Origin: Adhaeribacter radiodurans
Lineage (GTDB): Bacteria; Bacteroidota; Bacteroidia; Cytophagales; Hymenobacteraceae
Length of the DNA: 64,000 nt
Direction: 5' to 3'
NCBI RefSeq assembly: GCF_014075995.1
Contig: NZ_CP055153.1
Location: 5,828,001 to 5,892,000, forward strand
The notes under the pieces are model-generated. The model saw only the letters and a program-made list of their open reading frames with translations, ran no database searches and had not been told where the DNA came from. Positions 17,563-26,795 of the stretch are shown here, piece by piece. Every line of letters begins with the position of its first letter. The first letter of the stretch is position 1. Position numbers and translations under genes: made by a program.

Positions 17563-17934
17563 AAAATTTAATGAACGCTATTTTAATAATTTTCTCAGGC
17601 AAAGGTAAAACGCCTTTACAAATACCTGTTTACTAAAAAGGTAAAAAGCATTACATCACTAACATAAGCTTTTAAAAACACAGCAAGTTTCTTAAAATAG
17701 GTCAATTTAGTTTTTGCCCTATTTAAGGTAGGTAGTTAATAAGAAGCATGTGCTTGGGTAGAGGAATACTTTAAAAAAGAGTTCAAGTACTTTTTATTCA
17801 GCAGAAGTTTTATTCTGGTTGATTAAGAGTGTAAAAGACAGGATATGATAGTATTGTAAAAGCATTATTCGCCATAGGTAAGTCAATCAAAAATCAGCTT
17901 TAATAAAACGTCCAAATCAAAGTAGGCGAAGAAG
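17563..17934. other. Intergenic region, no gene seen
   Basis: AT-rich DNA between the divergent DUF2939 and BlaI-type genes. No open frame or hairpin is evident before the two operator palindromes at 17935-17981. Confidence 0.4.
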
Positions 17935-17981
17935 TACGAAAAATTTCGTATAATTTATTTGGAAGTACGAATTATTTCGTA
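17935..17981 (+). promoter_or_regulatory. Paired BlaI-type operators
   Basis: Two near-identical 16-base palindromes with half-sites TACGAA and TTCGTA lie at 17935-17950 and 17966-17981, 31 bases centre to centre, about three helical turns. They sit 46-92 bases before the BlaI-like gene. Dimeric BlaI/MecI repressors bind such palindromes in their own promoters, so autoregulation is likely. Confidence 0.8.
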
Positions 17982-18026
17982 TATGTTTGAATCAAAGTAG
18001 TTCTTCACTCTTTAACATTGTTATTT

Positions 18027-18416
18027 ATGGCTGATAATCAACCTGTAAAACCCACCGAAACCGAGTTGGAAATCCTGCAAATATTATGGGAACACGGACC
18101 TAACACGGTACGCTTTGTAAACGAGAAACAAAACGAATCCAAAGAAGTCGGTTACACAACCACGCTCAAAATCATGCAAATTATGGCCGAGAAAAACTTT
18201 ATCGCCGCCGATAAAAGTAGCCGCTCCCATGTATACCAGGTTTTGCTCCCCGAAGAAGATACCCAAAAACAACTACTCGATAAGTTTCTGGACACAGCTT
18301 TCCGGGGCTCGGCGAGTAAGTTAGTGTTACAAGCTCTGGGCAATCATCGCACATCCGAAGATGAGTTAAATCAAATCCGCCATTTATTAGATAAACTGGA
18401 AGGGGGTCAAAAATGA
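18027..18416 (+). CDS. BlaI/MecI/CopY-family transcriptional repressor
   Basis: The 129-residue protein has an N-terminal winged helix (KPTETELEILQILWEHGPNTVRFV; recognition region VGYTTTLKIMQIMAEKNF) and a C-terminal helical dimerisation part (KQLLDKFLDTAFRGSASKLVLQAL). This is the standard BlaI layout. It is inactivated by proteolysis when the partner sensor peptidase is triggered. The ATG at 18027 is preferred over an in-frame TTG at 18018. Its stop codon overlaps the start of the M56 sensor gene by four bases (ATGA), so the two are translationally coupled. The paired palindromes upstream are its probable operators. Confidence 0.92.
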   Translation: MADNQPVKPTETELEILQILWEHGPNTVRFVNEKQNESKEVGYTTTLKIMQIMAEKNFIAADKSSRSHVYQVLLPEEDTQKQLLDKFLDTAFRGSASKLVLQALGNHRTSEDELNQIRHLLDKLEGGQK

Positions 18417-20740
18417 ATTACTTACCCGCATTTATCACTCCCCGATTGGTAGAAGCCCTAGGCTGGACCATTCTGCACTCACTCTGGCAAGGTGCTTTAA
18501 TTGCCGTAACTTTATCGGTACTCATGATCTTGCTGCATCGCCACTCGGCCCGGGTTCGTTACGCCGTAGCAATCACCGCATTATTCTCCACGTTGGCTAT
18601 AGCCGGTATTACATTTATTCGTACTTATCAGCAGGTACAACAACCCGTTACAGTTACTATTCCCACCCAAAAAGTTACGCAGCCACTGGTAAATAACCCG
18701 GCCGACAAAACAACATCGGCTATAACCAATTCAAATCCTGGTAGTGCAAAATCGGTGCTGCGGGGGGCTATTTTAGTAAATTTTAAGTATTATTTCAGTA
18801 AGCATTTACCGGTAGTAGTACTTATCTGGCTGCTGGGTATGCTAACCATGCTACTGAAATTTTTAGGTGGTTTGGCTTACGTGCAACGGTTAAAACATTA
18901 CAAAACGTATGCTTTAGGAACCACCTGGAATACCCGGTTAGCAAATATGGCGCAAAGCCTGCGCGTAAATCAGCCCGTACAATTATTTGAATCGGCTTTA
19001 GTAAAAACACCGTTGGTAATTGGCTATTTAAAGCCTATTATATTATTACCTTTTGGTACCATTGCCAGTCTAAGCCCCGACCAGGTAGAAGCTATTCTGG
19101 CCCACGAACTAGCTCATATTTACCGGAAAGATTACCTGCTAAACATGCTGCAGACTTTAATCGAAATTTTGTTTTTCTTTAATCCGGCAATTTGGTGGAT
19201 GAGCGATTACGTGCGGGTAGAACGCGAAAACTGCTGCGACGATCAGGCCATTGCTTTATGTGGTAATCCGCTTGTTTACGCCCGGGCTTTGGCTAACCTC
19301 GAAACCATTGCCGTAAAAGCTCCGCGTTTAACTTTAGCTTTTGCCGGTAAAGATGGCTCTCTGCTTGGCCGCATTAAACGGCTGGTGCAGCAACCTAGTC
19401 GCCGGCCTACTTTTTCGGAAGGTTTTCTGGCGGCTTGCGTTCTTATTGTTGGCTTAACGCTTATTTCGGTTAGTGCCGTAGCTGGTTTTAATGTAGCGGT
19501 TAAAACAGTAAAAAAAGTAAACGTACCCATTCTAACAAAAGTAAGTGCCCCCGAAAAAGTACTTGCTACCCAACCCGAGGAAGCAGCCGGTAATTTAAAA
19601 GCTACCATTCTCAGCCTTACTGATTCTGTAAGTGGTAAAAAGAGTGATCTGGTAATTATAAAAAATAAAAAAGGCGATATTACCGAGCTCTACGTAGACG
19701 GCCAAAAGATACCAAAAGCCAACATTGCCGATTTCCGGAAAGAAATTGATGCTGCCTTAGAAGCTACCAAGCAAGCGCCGGTTTTAAAACCCGCCGCCGT
19801 ACCGCAGCAATTAGCCAAAACCAAGAAGGCATTAGAAAGATTAGAATTAGATCGCAACCAGCTTTCTTTCTCTTATAGCGGCGATTTCGATCACTTTTCT
19901 GATGTACCCGTTCCCCCGGTGCCCCCAGCATCACCTGTATATGCGGTTTTTCCTCCTATTCCACCTGTTCCACCTGTTCCGCCTTTTCCCGCTAAGGTAA
20001 AAAATCCATTAGAATACTTACGTTCCGATGAGGTAACAGATAAAACCCTGGTGGTAATTGATGGCAAAAAAACACACAAAGCCAAAGGCCAAAATTCGCT
20101 TCCGGGACTTACCGATGATAATATCCGGGGAATTAACATTTTAAAAGGAGAAGATGCTACCCGCAAATACGGCGACGAAGGCAAAGATGGAGTAGTGGAA
20201 GTATATACCGGAAAAGGAAAAGGCCACTTTTTCTATTATAATTCTGATGCAGATAGCACAACCCTACGGCAACACGCGGCTAATGTCGGTCGTGCCGAAG
20301 AAGAAAGACTGCATCATTTAGCCCGCATGCGTCAACACCTGGAACTACAAACTAAAGAAAACGAAAAGCGCATGCAAGAACAGGAAGTCCGCATGAAAGA
20401 GCTCGCTATCCGCATGAAGGCAGATGAAGGCAGACGGTTAAAAGAACATGAAGCCCGAATGAAAGAACACGAAATTCGGATGAAAGAGCATAAAGAGCGG
20501 GAAAAAGAACACAGAGCTAGGGCTGCGCAATTCGAAAAAATAAAGAAAGAGTTAATAAAAGATAAATTGATTGATGAGAATAGTAAAAATCTTTCGATTA
20601 ACATCAATCAGGATGGCTTTACTCTGAACGGCGTAAAACAACCCGCTGCCGTTTTCGAAAAATATAAAAAACTCTTCTTCCCGGACCGGAAAGATTGGTC
20701 AGGTTCTTTTAACCAGTCTATCAACATCAACGAAGATTAA
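18413..20740 (+). CDS. BlaR1-like M56 sensor metallopeptidase with a receptor-plug-like domain and coiled coil
   Basis: The 775-residue protein has an M56 membrane peptidase region (about 1-330) with transmembrane spans near 15-35, 45-65, 120-145 and 335-360. The zinc motif is HELAH (231-235), followed by ENCCDDQA. In place of the BlaR1 penicillin-binding sensor it has an extracytoplasmic region with a Pro/Val linker (about 500-525). This is followed by a segment like TonB-receptor plugs or STN-linked DUFs (about 530-605: TLVVIDGKKTHKAKG, IRGINILKGEDATRKYG, DGVVEVYTGKG). A highly charged Arg/Lys/Glu/Met coiled coil follows (about 620-720). It probably senses an envelope signal and cleaves the BlaI partner. 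The ligand is unknown. No beta-lactamase is nearby. Confidence 0.88.
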   Translation: MNYLPAFITPRLVEALGWTILHSLWQGALIAVTLSVLMILLHRHSARVRYAVAITALFSTLAIAGITFIRTYQQVQQPVTVTIPTQKVTQPLVNNPADKTTSAITNSNPGSAKSVLRGAILVNFKYYFSKHLPVVVLIWLLGMLTMLLKFLGGLAYVQRLKHYKTYALGTTWNTRLANMAQSLRVNQPVQLFESALVKTPLVIGYLKPIILLPFGTIASLSPDQVEAILAHELAHIYRKDYLLNMLQTLIEILFFFNPAIWWMSDYVRVERENCCDDQAIALCGNPLVYARALANLETIAVKAPRLTLAFAGKDGSLLGRIKRLVQQPSRRPTFSEGFLAACVLIVGLTLISVSAVAGFNVAVKTVKKVNVPILTKVSAPEKVLATQPEEAAGNLKATILSLTDSVSGKKSDLVIIKNKKGDITELYVDGQKIPKANIADFRKEIDAALEATKQAPVLKPAAVPQQLAKTKKALERLELDRNQLSFSYSGDFDHFSDVPVPPVPPASPVYAVFPPIPPVPPVPPFPAKVKNPLEYLRSDEVTDKTLVVIDGKKTHKAKGQNSLPGLTDDNIRGINILKGEDATRKYGDEGKDGVVEVYTGKGKGHFFYYNSDADSTTLRQHAANVGRAEEERLHHLARMRQHLELQTKENEKRMQEQEVRMKELAIRMKADEGRRLKEHEARMKEHEIRMKEHKEREKEHRARAAQFEKIKKELIKDKLIDENSKNLSININQDGFTLNGVKQPAAVFEKYKKLFFPDRKDWSGSFNQSININED

Positions 20741-20770
20741 AGATAGCTTTATTAATAGTTAATGTTTGCC

Positions 20771-20806
20771 CAAAAGGAGAAACCCAACGTTTCTCCTTTT
20801 GAGTTT
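20771..20806 (+). terminator. Terminator of the BlaI/M56 operon
   Basis: A perfect 13-bp stem, CAAAAGGAGAAAC (20771-20783) with its complement (20789-20801), is followed by a TTTT tract after AG. It lies 30 bases after the M56 stop codon. Confidence 0.8.
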
Positions 20807-21269
20807 TAATATGTTGGTGCAAGCGTTGCCGTACTTTGCAGAGAGGAGCTATCTTTATATCTTACTTTAAAGAAGAACCAACGCCCTGGTTTTACAAAAA
20901 TGTATTGCTGTTAATGTTCCTCTTTATACTGGTTTTTGACTTAACCTAAAATTTGCCTGCTTGCGCAAAAAAAGACATTTTACCCAGCATCTAATCTCCT
21001 CTAATTACTTTTATTACTTTTTAATTCTACTCTTTAAGGGTACTATCTTATATAATCCGCTATTAAATCTTGATTTTCCCGAATCTATTGCGGTGCTGCT
21101 TAGTATAATTTACTTATTTTTGACGCTTTATTATTTTTACTGTCAATCTATCGTACGTACAATATTTTAAGGCACAGGTATTTTAACTTTATAAAGCTGG
21201 CTTTACTTATGCTCGCCATTAGGGCAGGCATATTAAGTATTTTACTTTAATTTAACCTACTTATTGCTC
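20807..21269. other. Intergenic region with short hydrophobic frames only
   Basis: No gene can be supported. Two short hydrophobic frames that would need TTG starts (about 20836-20949 and 20961-21170) are AT-rich and without family resemblance. Promoter boxes are not obvious. Confidence 0.4.
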
Positions 21270-23414
21270 ATGCCGGTCTCTGTTTCCGAAAAATCAAAAT
21301 CCTTCATAAATATTAATTGGCAAGCTTATTTCTGGATTTACGTGGTCATGGCTTGGCTACTACCGCTGGCTGGTTTCGGCCAGGAAACCTGCTTGCTAAC
21401 ACCGGTTACTTTAGAAGAACGCTCCCGCGAAGCCAGTTTAATTGTAGAAGCCGAAGTAATAGGCCAGCAGGCGTATTGGGATGCGGCGCACCGAAATATA
21501 TACACCCGCCATACGTTACAACTTTATAAATTAATAAAAGGGAGTGCTCCCGAAACTCTGGCCATTGTTACCGAGGGGGGTAAACTAGGTGATTCGTACC
21601 ACGTTTTTTCCGGTACTTTACAGTTAAAAACCAATGATCAGGGTATTTTCTTCCTGAACCCGGCTCCATCTAAAGTATTACCAGCTAGCCAAAATCAAGC
21701 TTTATACACGGTTTACAGTAGTTCACAAGGTTTTATCCGGTACAATGTACTTACTCAGCAAGCCACGGAGCCTTTTAAAACTTATTCTACTATCATGCAG
21801 GAGTTGTACCCGGCTCTGCGGCAAGTAACCCAACCTAATTTTAAAAGTATTCGCCCGAATCCTTCCGTAAAAATGCCTGGTCTCAACCGATCTAGCAATA
21901 CGCAGGCACCCTCAGGCGCTTTGCGTACCCAGGCTGCACCGGCTATCAGCAGTTTTACCCCGGATACCCTTACGGCTGGTACTGGTAGTTTGCTTACAAT
22001 TCGGGGATCAAATTTTGGTAGTACCCGCGGTGCTGGTTCGGTGCAGTTCCGGAATGCTGATGATGGTGGCGGCAGCTTTATTGATATTCTGGCGGCCGAT
22101 TACATCTTCTGGACCGATACGGAAATCCAGGTGCGGGTACCGGGCAAGAATGGAAGCAATAATACTCCGGGTAGCGGCGATATTCAAATTACTAATAATG
22201 AAGGACTTACTGTTAACAGCACTCAGCGCCTGGTAATTGAATATTCTATATCGCAGGTAGTGCATGAGGATGCCTTGTTTTCGCCTCGTTTAGTAAATAG
22301 CAATGGTTTAGGCGGTTATACTTTTCAGTTTGCTCCTGATTTTGCCCAGAATGAACCTGCTAAAAGCGCCTTTACCCGGGCTTTAAATACCTGGTCGTGC
22401 CATACGGGCATTAACTGGAACACCGGAACAGTGGCTTCTCAAACCGTTGCTGCCGATGATGATATTAATTTAGTTTGTTTCGATGAGGATGATGAGCTGC
22501 CCCGCGGAGTACTGGCCCGCTGTATTAGTAGGTACTCCGGCTGCGGTGATGAAACGGCTGACCAATGGCGGGTGGCCGAAATGGATGTAGTTTTTAATCA
22601 ATCAACCCGCTGGAATTACAGTCTTGCTTCGCCGCAATCCTTGCAGGTAGATTTTGAAACAGTTACGCTGCACGAAATGGGCCATGGTCATCAGTTAAAC
22701 CACGTTATCAAACCTGGCACGGTTATGCACTACGCCGTAAACCGCGGCCAGGAAAACCGCATTCTGGATGCCCGTACCGATATTGCCGGGGGTCAGTTTA
22801 CAATGGCTCAAAACGTAATTTCTAACCAATGTGGTCCGGGCCGCATGATTCCGCAACCAGTTACTAATTGTTCGCCTGCAACGGAGTCGCTTACCTTTGC
22901 TGCCGAAGTAATTTCCGAAACAGAAGTACGTACCACCTGGACTCTCAATAATAATTCGGCTGCTTATTTTGTGGTGGAGCGCAGCAAAGATGCCGCTACC
23001 TGGCACGAACTAAGCACCATTAACGTTTCAGGCACTTCTACTCCTTACTCGTACTCCGATCTTAAACCTTTGCCCGGCGTAAGTTATTATCGGTTAAAAG
23101 TGGTTAGTGCCAACCAAATATTTGCTTATTCGCCCATTGCCCGTATTAGCCGGGAAGTACAAGCGGGTGTAGCCATTGCTCCCAATCCAGTAGAGGGCAA
23201 TACCTTGTGGCTCCAATACGTAACCCAGGAAAGTGGTCAGCTACAAATTTACGTGTACGATGTAGTAGGCAGGTTGCACCGAATCTATAACCGAGCCTAT
23301 CAGGCAAACAGCGATTTAATTGATTTAGATGTTTCAGGCTTGCAGCCAGGGCTTTACGTGCTGGTTTACGCCGATGGCCGCCAAACCCGCCAGGAGAAGT
23401 TTCTGAAGTTGTAA
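21270..23414 (+). CDS. Secreted matrixin-like metalloprotease with IPT/TIG and T9SS domains
   Basis: The 714-residue protein starts with a signal peptide (cut after GFGQ about residue 37), chosen at the ATG 21270 rather than a TTG two codons earlier. Then come an N-terminal domain (about 40-200), an IPT/TIG Ig-like domain (about 230-330: ISSFTPDTLTAGTGSLLTIRGSNFG) and a peptidase domain (about 345-535). The zinc motif HEMGHGHQLNH begins at His468 and fits HExxHxxxxxH, followed by the Met-turn-like GTVMHYAVN. A fibronectin-like module precedes a C-terminal T9SS sorting domain (IAPNPVEGNTLWLQYV to QEKFLKL). The protease is probably exported and surface-attached. The substrate is unknown. Confidence 0.85.
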   Translation: MPVSVSEKSKSFININWQAYFWIYVVMAWLLPLAGFGQETCLLTPVTLEERSREASLIVEAEVIGQQAYWDAAHRNIYTRHTLQLYKLIKGSAPETLAIVTEGGKLGDSYHVFSGTLQLKTNDQGIFFLNPAPSKVLPASQNQALYTVYSSSQGFIRYNVLTQQATEPFKTYSTIMQELYPALRQVTQPNFKSIRPNPSVKMPGLNRSSNTQAPSGALRTQAAPAISSFTPDTLTAGTGSLLTIRGSNFGSTRGAGSVQFRNADDGGGSFIDILAADYIFWTDTEIQVRVPGKNGSNNTPGSGDIQITNNEGLTVNSTQRLVIEYSISQVVHEDALFSPRLVNSNGLGGYTFQFAPDFAQNEPAKSAFTRALNTWSCHTGINWNTGTVASQTVAADDDINLVCFDEDDELPRGVLARCISRYSGCGDETADQWRVAEMDVVFNQSTRWNYSLASPQSLQVDFETVTLHEMGHGHQLNHVIKPGTVMHYAVNRGQENRILDARTDIAGGQFTMAQNVISNQCGPGRMIPQPVTNCSPATESLTFAAEVISETEVRTTWTLNNNSAAYFVVERSKDAATWHELSTINVSGTSTPYSYSDLKPLPGVSYYRLKVVSANQIFAYSPIARISREVQAGVAIAPNPVEGNTLWLQYVTQESGQLQIYVYDVVGRLHRIYNRAYQANSDLIDLDVSGLQPGLYVLVYADGRQTRQEKFLKL

Positions 23415-23427
23415 TTTAAAAATAATT

Positions 23428-25398
23428 TTACTTTTTTCGTAAACGAACCAAATAACCACCACCCGGTGCCATGTTAATAGGAAGCGAACTAGTATTAGAA
23501 ACGGTTTGAGTACGTAAAATATAATCAGAAGCGTAACGGTCGGCATTTACTCCATCTTCGCAAATAGTAGCTTCGTAGGTGCCAGCAGGTAAAAAATCCA
23601 GATTTACAGTAAATTGCCGGTTGGTCCAGTCGGTCATGCCGCCGATGTACCAATCAGCGCCTTTTTTACGTGCCGTTATTATAAAATCGCCTACTTTGCC
23701 TTCCAGTACTCTGGTAGTATCCCAAACCGTAGGAATACTGCCCAGTAGTTCCATAAAAGCAGGCTCCAAGAGCCCTTGCGAAGGATTACCGGAGAAGAAT
23801 TGCATAGGACTATCGTATACCACAAACATGGCTAACTGATGGCAACGCGTTCCCTGCGACATAACTTTTTCATTTATTGGCCGGAAGGTTTTAGCGGTAG
23901 CGTTATCCAGTAAACCGGGTTCATAATCCATCGGGCCGGCCGTCATCCGGATAAAAGGCAATTGCACGTTATGTTCCGGAGTAGGTTTGTGGCTCCAACC
24001 ATTAAATTCGGAACCTAATACTCCTTCGCGGGTAAGCGCGTGGGGCCAGGTACGGGTAAAACCAGCCGGCTTAAATGCTCCGTGAAACATGAGCATAATT
24101 TTATGATTCGCACAAGCGGCAGCAATTTTATGATAGAAATCAACTGCTTTCTGATCGTCGCGGTCAATAAAATCAGTCATAATAAAATCTACCCCCCATT
24201 TATTAAATTGGTATAAGGCAGGTTCCAGATGTTTTTCTAACGTTAGAGCAAGCGTCCACATACATATTTTAATGCCTTGGGCGCGGGCATATGCGGTCAG
24301 CTCGTTCATGTTCAGGTTCGGATTAATTTTAAACAAATCCTGGTTATCGCTCCAACCCGCATCCATCATAATCCGATCAAAACCAAATCGTTTAGCAAAA
24401 TCAATATAGTATTTGTAGGTAGCCGTATTTATTCCTGACTTAAATGGTATATTAAATAAATTAATCCCGATTATCCATTCGTCGGTTCCTTTACCCGGTT
24501 GAATCCAGGAAACATCTTTTACCCGCGAAGGCGAAGCCAATCGATAAACCAAATCGTTCACGGGTAAATCTTTGTCTTCGGGTGCAATTAATAACACCCG
24601 CCACGGGAAAAAACGACTGCCAATTGATTGGGCAATAAAGTTGTGCCGCTTGGTAACAATGGCTTGCGGAAATTCGCCGGCAGTAATTTTTTCTTCTTGC
24701 GGGTAAGGCGCGAAATCGGCGGTTAATTTATTTTTACCGGTACCCCGCAGAAACATGCCAGGATATGTCTCTAAATCTGACTCGGTAATGCTGATTTTTG
24801 GGCCTTGTTCCGGGGCAACTAAAGTAGGCGTAAAAATCAGGTGTTCGGTAGTAATACTATCCAGGGGTTTAGCCTGATAAAGCTCCTCAAAACTGGTATG
24901 GTAGATATCCGCATCGTCTCGTTTCTTTACCGGCGAAAAGTATACTTCTTCCAACTCCGGGAAATTGAATTCGGCCAGTTCACTCTCAATCTGGATACTT
25001 TTTTTAAAATGGGTTTGCCACCGCCAGGCTACTCCATCGTTATAAACGCGCACTATTAAGCTAAATGGTTGCTGAAACCGGACGGTGAGTTCGCGGTAAA
25101 CATCCGGAATAATTTTTCGCTTTTCCGGTACCGGTGGCTCAATGGTTGATTGCTGCGTGCGTACCGAAGTTTTCTTGACAGTTAGCTTATGGGTTCGGGG
25201 AGATAAGTTGGCTACATTTAATTTAATAGCCGAAGGCAACAACAGCGCTTTATCTTTATAATAAACAGCATAATACAGCTTATCTTTATTCTCAACGACT
25301 ACTCGGGTGGCTCCATCCGGCGAAACAACACTTACGGAATCTGCCGCCCAAAGGCGCACCGGCAAAAACAGTAACAATAAACAAAGCGCTACTCTCAT
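23428..25398 (-). CDS. Glycoside hydrolase family 97 alpha-glucosidase/galactosidase
   Basis: The 656-residue protein begins with a signal peptide (ALCLLLLFLPVRLWA) from the ATG at 25398; a TTG seven codons upstream gives a worse start. An N-terminal beta-sandwich (about 25-280: VVSPDGATRVVVENKDKLYY, VRVYNDGVAWRWQ) is followed by a TIM barrel (GFDRIMMDAGWSDNQDLF, KWGVDFIMTDFIDRDDQKAVDFYH, MLMFHGAFKPAGFTRTWPHALTREGVLG, SEFNGWS) and a C-terminal beta domain. This is the GH97 layout of SusB. Retaining and inverting members differ at the catalytic acid, so the linkage is not decided. It is probably periplasmic. It stands alone, without a SusCD pair. Confidence 0.92.
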   Translation of the reverse strand: MRVALCLLLLFLPVRLWAADSVSVVSPDGATRVVVENKDKLYYAVYYKDKALLLPSAIKLNVANLSPRTHKLTVKKTSVRTQQSTIEPPVPEKRKIIPDVYRELTVRFQQPFSLIVRVYNDGVAWRWQTHFKKSIQIESELAEFNFPELEEVYFSPVKKRDDADIYHTSFEELYQAKPLDSITTEHLIFTPTLVAPEQGPKISITESDLETYPGMFLRGTGKNKLTADFAPYPQEEKITAGEFPQAIVTKRHNFIAQSIGSRFFPWRVLLIAPEDKDLPVNDLVYRLASPSRVKDVSWIQPGKGTDEWIIGINLFNIPFKSGINTATYKYYIDFAKRFGFDRIMMDAGWSDNQDLFKINPNLNMNELTAYARAQGIKICMWTLALTLEKHLEPALYQFNKWGVDFIMTDFIDRDDQKAVDFYHKIAAACANHKIMLMFHGAFKPAGFTRTWPHALTREGVLGSEFNGWSHKPTPEHNVQLPFIRMTAGPMDYEPGLLDNATAKTFRPINEKVMSQGTRCHQLAMFVVYDSPMQFFSGNPSQGLLEPAFMELLGSIPTVWDTTRVLEGKVGDFIITARKKGADWYIGGMTDWTNRQFTVNLDFLPAGTYEATICEDGVNADRYASDYILRTQTVSNTSSLPINMAPGGGYLVRLRKK

Positions 25399-26041
25399 GC
25401 AGTAATTTTTAAAGATCAATTGCTTAAAGTAGTAAGATAAATTTAAAGCTAAAACCTCCCTTATTAGAAATTATTTACTAAACGTAGCTGATTTTATTCT
25501 GACCCTGAATAACTGAATGACAATTACTCTTTTCCGAAAAACTAAAGAGGATTCTTTGCCTTTAAATTGCTATTCTTTTTTACTAAATCGATTGTTCCTG
25601 TTTCTCCCCGCTAAGAGATTAATAACTATAATTTCATTTTTGAAAGATAAAATAAGAAACAACTTAGGCTGGTAGCTTCTTTTCATTCGTCGGCTTGATT
25701 CACTAATTCAGCGAGTTAAGTAAGCAGTTAACCTAAATTAATCCAGTTAAATATAAAATAAGTTGAATATATATTGACTTTAATAAATATATTCATCTAT
25801 TTTACACTATATTTATTATTACAAATATTATATAAGTGCTGATAGCAGTATCATGGATAATATAATGTTTAGGATTTAAACCATAAAAATTAAAGATTTA
25901 AATAACTCTATTATGACCAGAACAATTACTCTTACCAAAAAGCAATACTTAATTTACTTGTTTTGGTCCTTGTTTTCTAAATAAAGAATTACCCGATTAT
26001 TCTGTAACAAGCGCTACCAGCAAACACCAACCAACTTACCA
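25399..26041. other. AT-rich divergent intergenic region
   Basis: This 643-base spacer has no supported gene. One tiny frame of 23 codons (25913-25984, starting MTRTITLTKKQYL) has an ATG and precedes the next gene by about 57 bases. It could be a leader peptide, but nothing else supports it. TATA-like runs are frequent, and no paired -7/-33 boxes were found. Confidence 0.4.
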
Positions 26042-26401
26042 ATGAAGAAATTTTTTACTACCGCCTTATTGATTGTATCCTTCACGATTGCCCAAGCCTC
26101 TGCGTTTACTTTTGTAAAAAAAGATAGAGGGAATGAAGAACGCTTAAAAACTCAGGCAATTGATCAAACCCGCCAGTTAGCGGTTAAAATCGGGTTAAAT
26201 GAAGCCGATTATATTCGGGTTAAAAACATTACTTTTCAGAAACTAGTAGCTACTCAGGAAGTAGAAGAAATGTACGCGAATAATCCGGAAATAAAGGCCA
26301 AAAAATTATTGCTGATTGAAGACCAATTCAATCAGCAATTAGCAGGAGCCATTTCGGCCAAACAGCATAAAATGTATTTGTCTTTAGCTTCGGTGAACTA
26401 A
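26042..26401 (+). CDS. Small secreted helical protein
   Basis: The 119-residue protein has a signal peptide (FFTTALLIVSFTIAQASA, cut near residue 20-22) and an amphipathic, Lys/Glu/Gln-rich mature part (RGNEERLKTQAIDQTRQLAVKIGLNEADYIRVKNI, then KAKKLLLIEDQFNQQLAGAISAKQHKMYL). The spacing of helices recalls short periplasmic Spy/CpxP-type stress chaperones, but the LTxxQ motifs are absent, so the family is unproven. An internal 13-bp inverted repeat (26308-26339) lies within the last third. Confidence 0.6.
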   Translation: MKKFFTTALLIVSFTIAQASAFTFVKKDRGNEERLKTQAIDQTRQLAVKIGLNEADYIRVKNITFQKLVATQEVEEMYANNPEIKAKKLLLIEDQFNQQLAGAISAKQHKMYLSLASVN

Positions 26402-26721
26402 TACTACTTTGTTTCAGGTATCTTAAAATTCTTACTTTAAAGCTTTTCAAACTTCCGTTTAGCAGTACTAATGCGACTTTGCTAGTAGCTAGTATGCTTT
26501 GCTGTTGGTAGGCCTGATTTAATTCTCTCGCACTTGTTCTTCCTTTCTTCGACTTTGTCCATGGAACCATGACAACTTGCCAAGACCAGAACGCTAGCGA
26601 GTGCTCCATAACCAACCTGGTGTCAGTTATTTGTGACTATCTAATTTTAACAAGTAACGGAGATTGAATTAGTAAATTATTTTTTCTTATTGCCATTTGA
26701 TTTGACTTAAATAGCCATAAA
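26402..26721. other. Intergenic region with no recognisable gene
   Basis: Part of it (about 26470-26620) is less AT-rich than the other spacers and has a long frame on the minus strand with unnatural composition. It might be a decayed gene or repeat, but I recognise nothing in it. Confidence 0.35.
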
Positions 26722-26778
26722 AAAATTAAATAATCCGCGAAGAAGCCATAGGAGAGAATGCCTTCTTCGCGGATTATT
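26722..26778 (-). terminator. Strong terminator of the sulfite dehydrogenase operon
   Basis: A perfect 17-bp stem (26729-26745 with 26762-26778; AATAATCCGCGAAGAAG and complement) is followed, on the minus strand, by a T-rich run. It begins 18 bases beyond the cytochrome gene stop. Confidence 0.88.
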
Positions 26779-26795
26779 ACTCTTTTCTTTATTGT

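Noticed and set aside
18413-20740. Considered as a beta-lactam sensor (BlaR1) proper
   Set aside because: The C-terminal penicillin-binding domain with its SxxK motif is absent, so only the M56 and regulatory logic are shared.
20961-21170. Frame of 69 codons starting at a TTG
   Set aside because: Very AT-rich, Leu/Tyr/Phe-heavy translation, no ribosome site and no family resemblance; probably spacer.
26328-26615. Minus-strand frame of 95 codons overlapping the end of a small secreted protein gene
   Set aside because: It reads through the antisense of the neighbour's last codons and has no recognisable motif.
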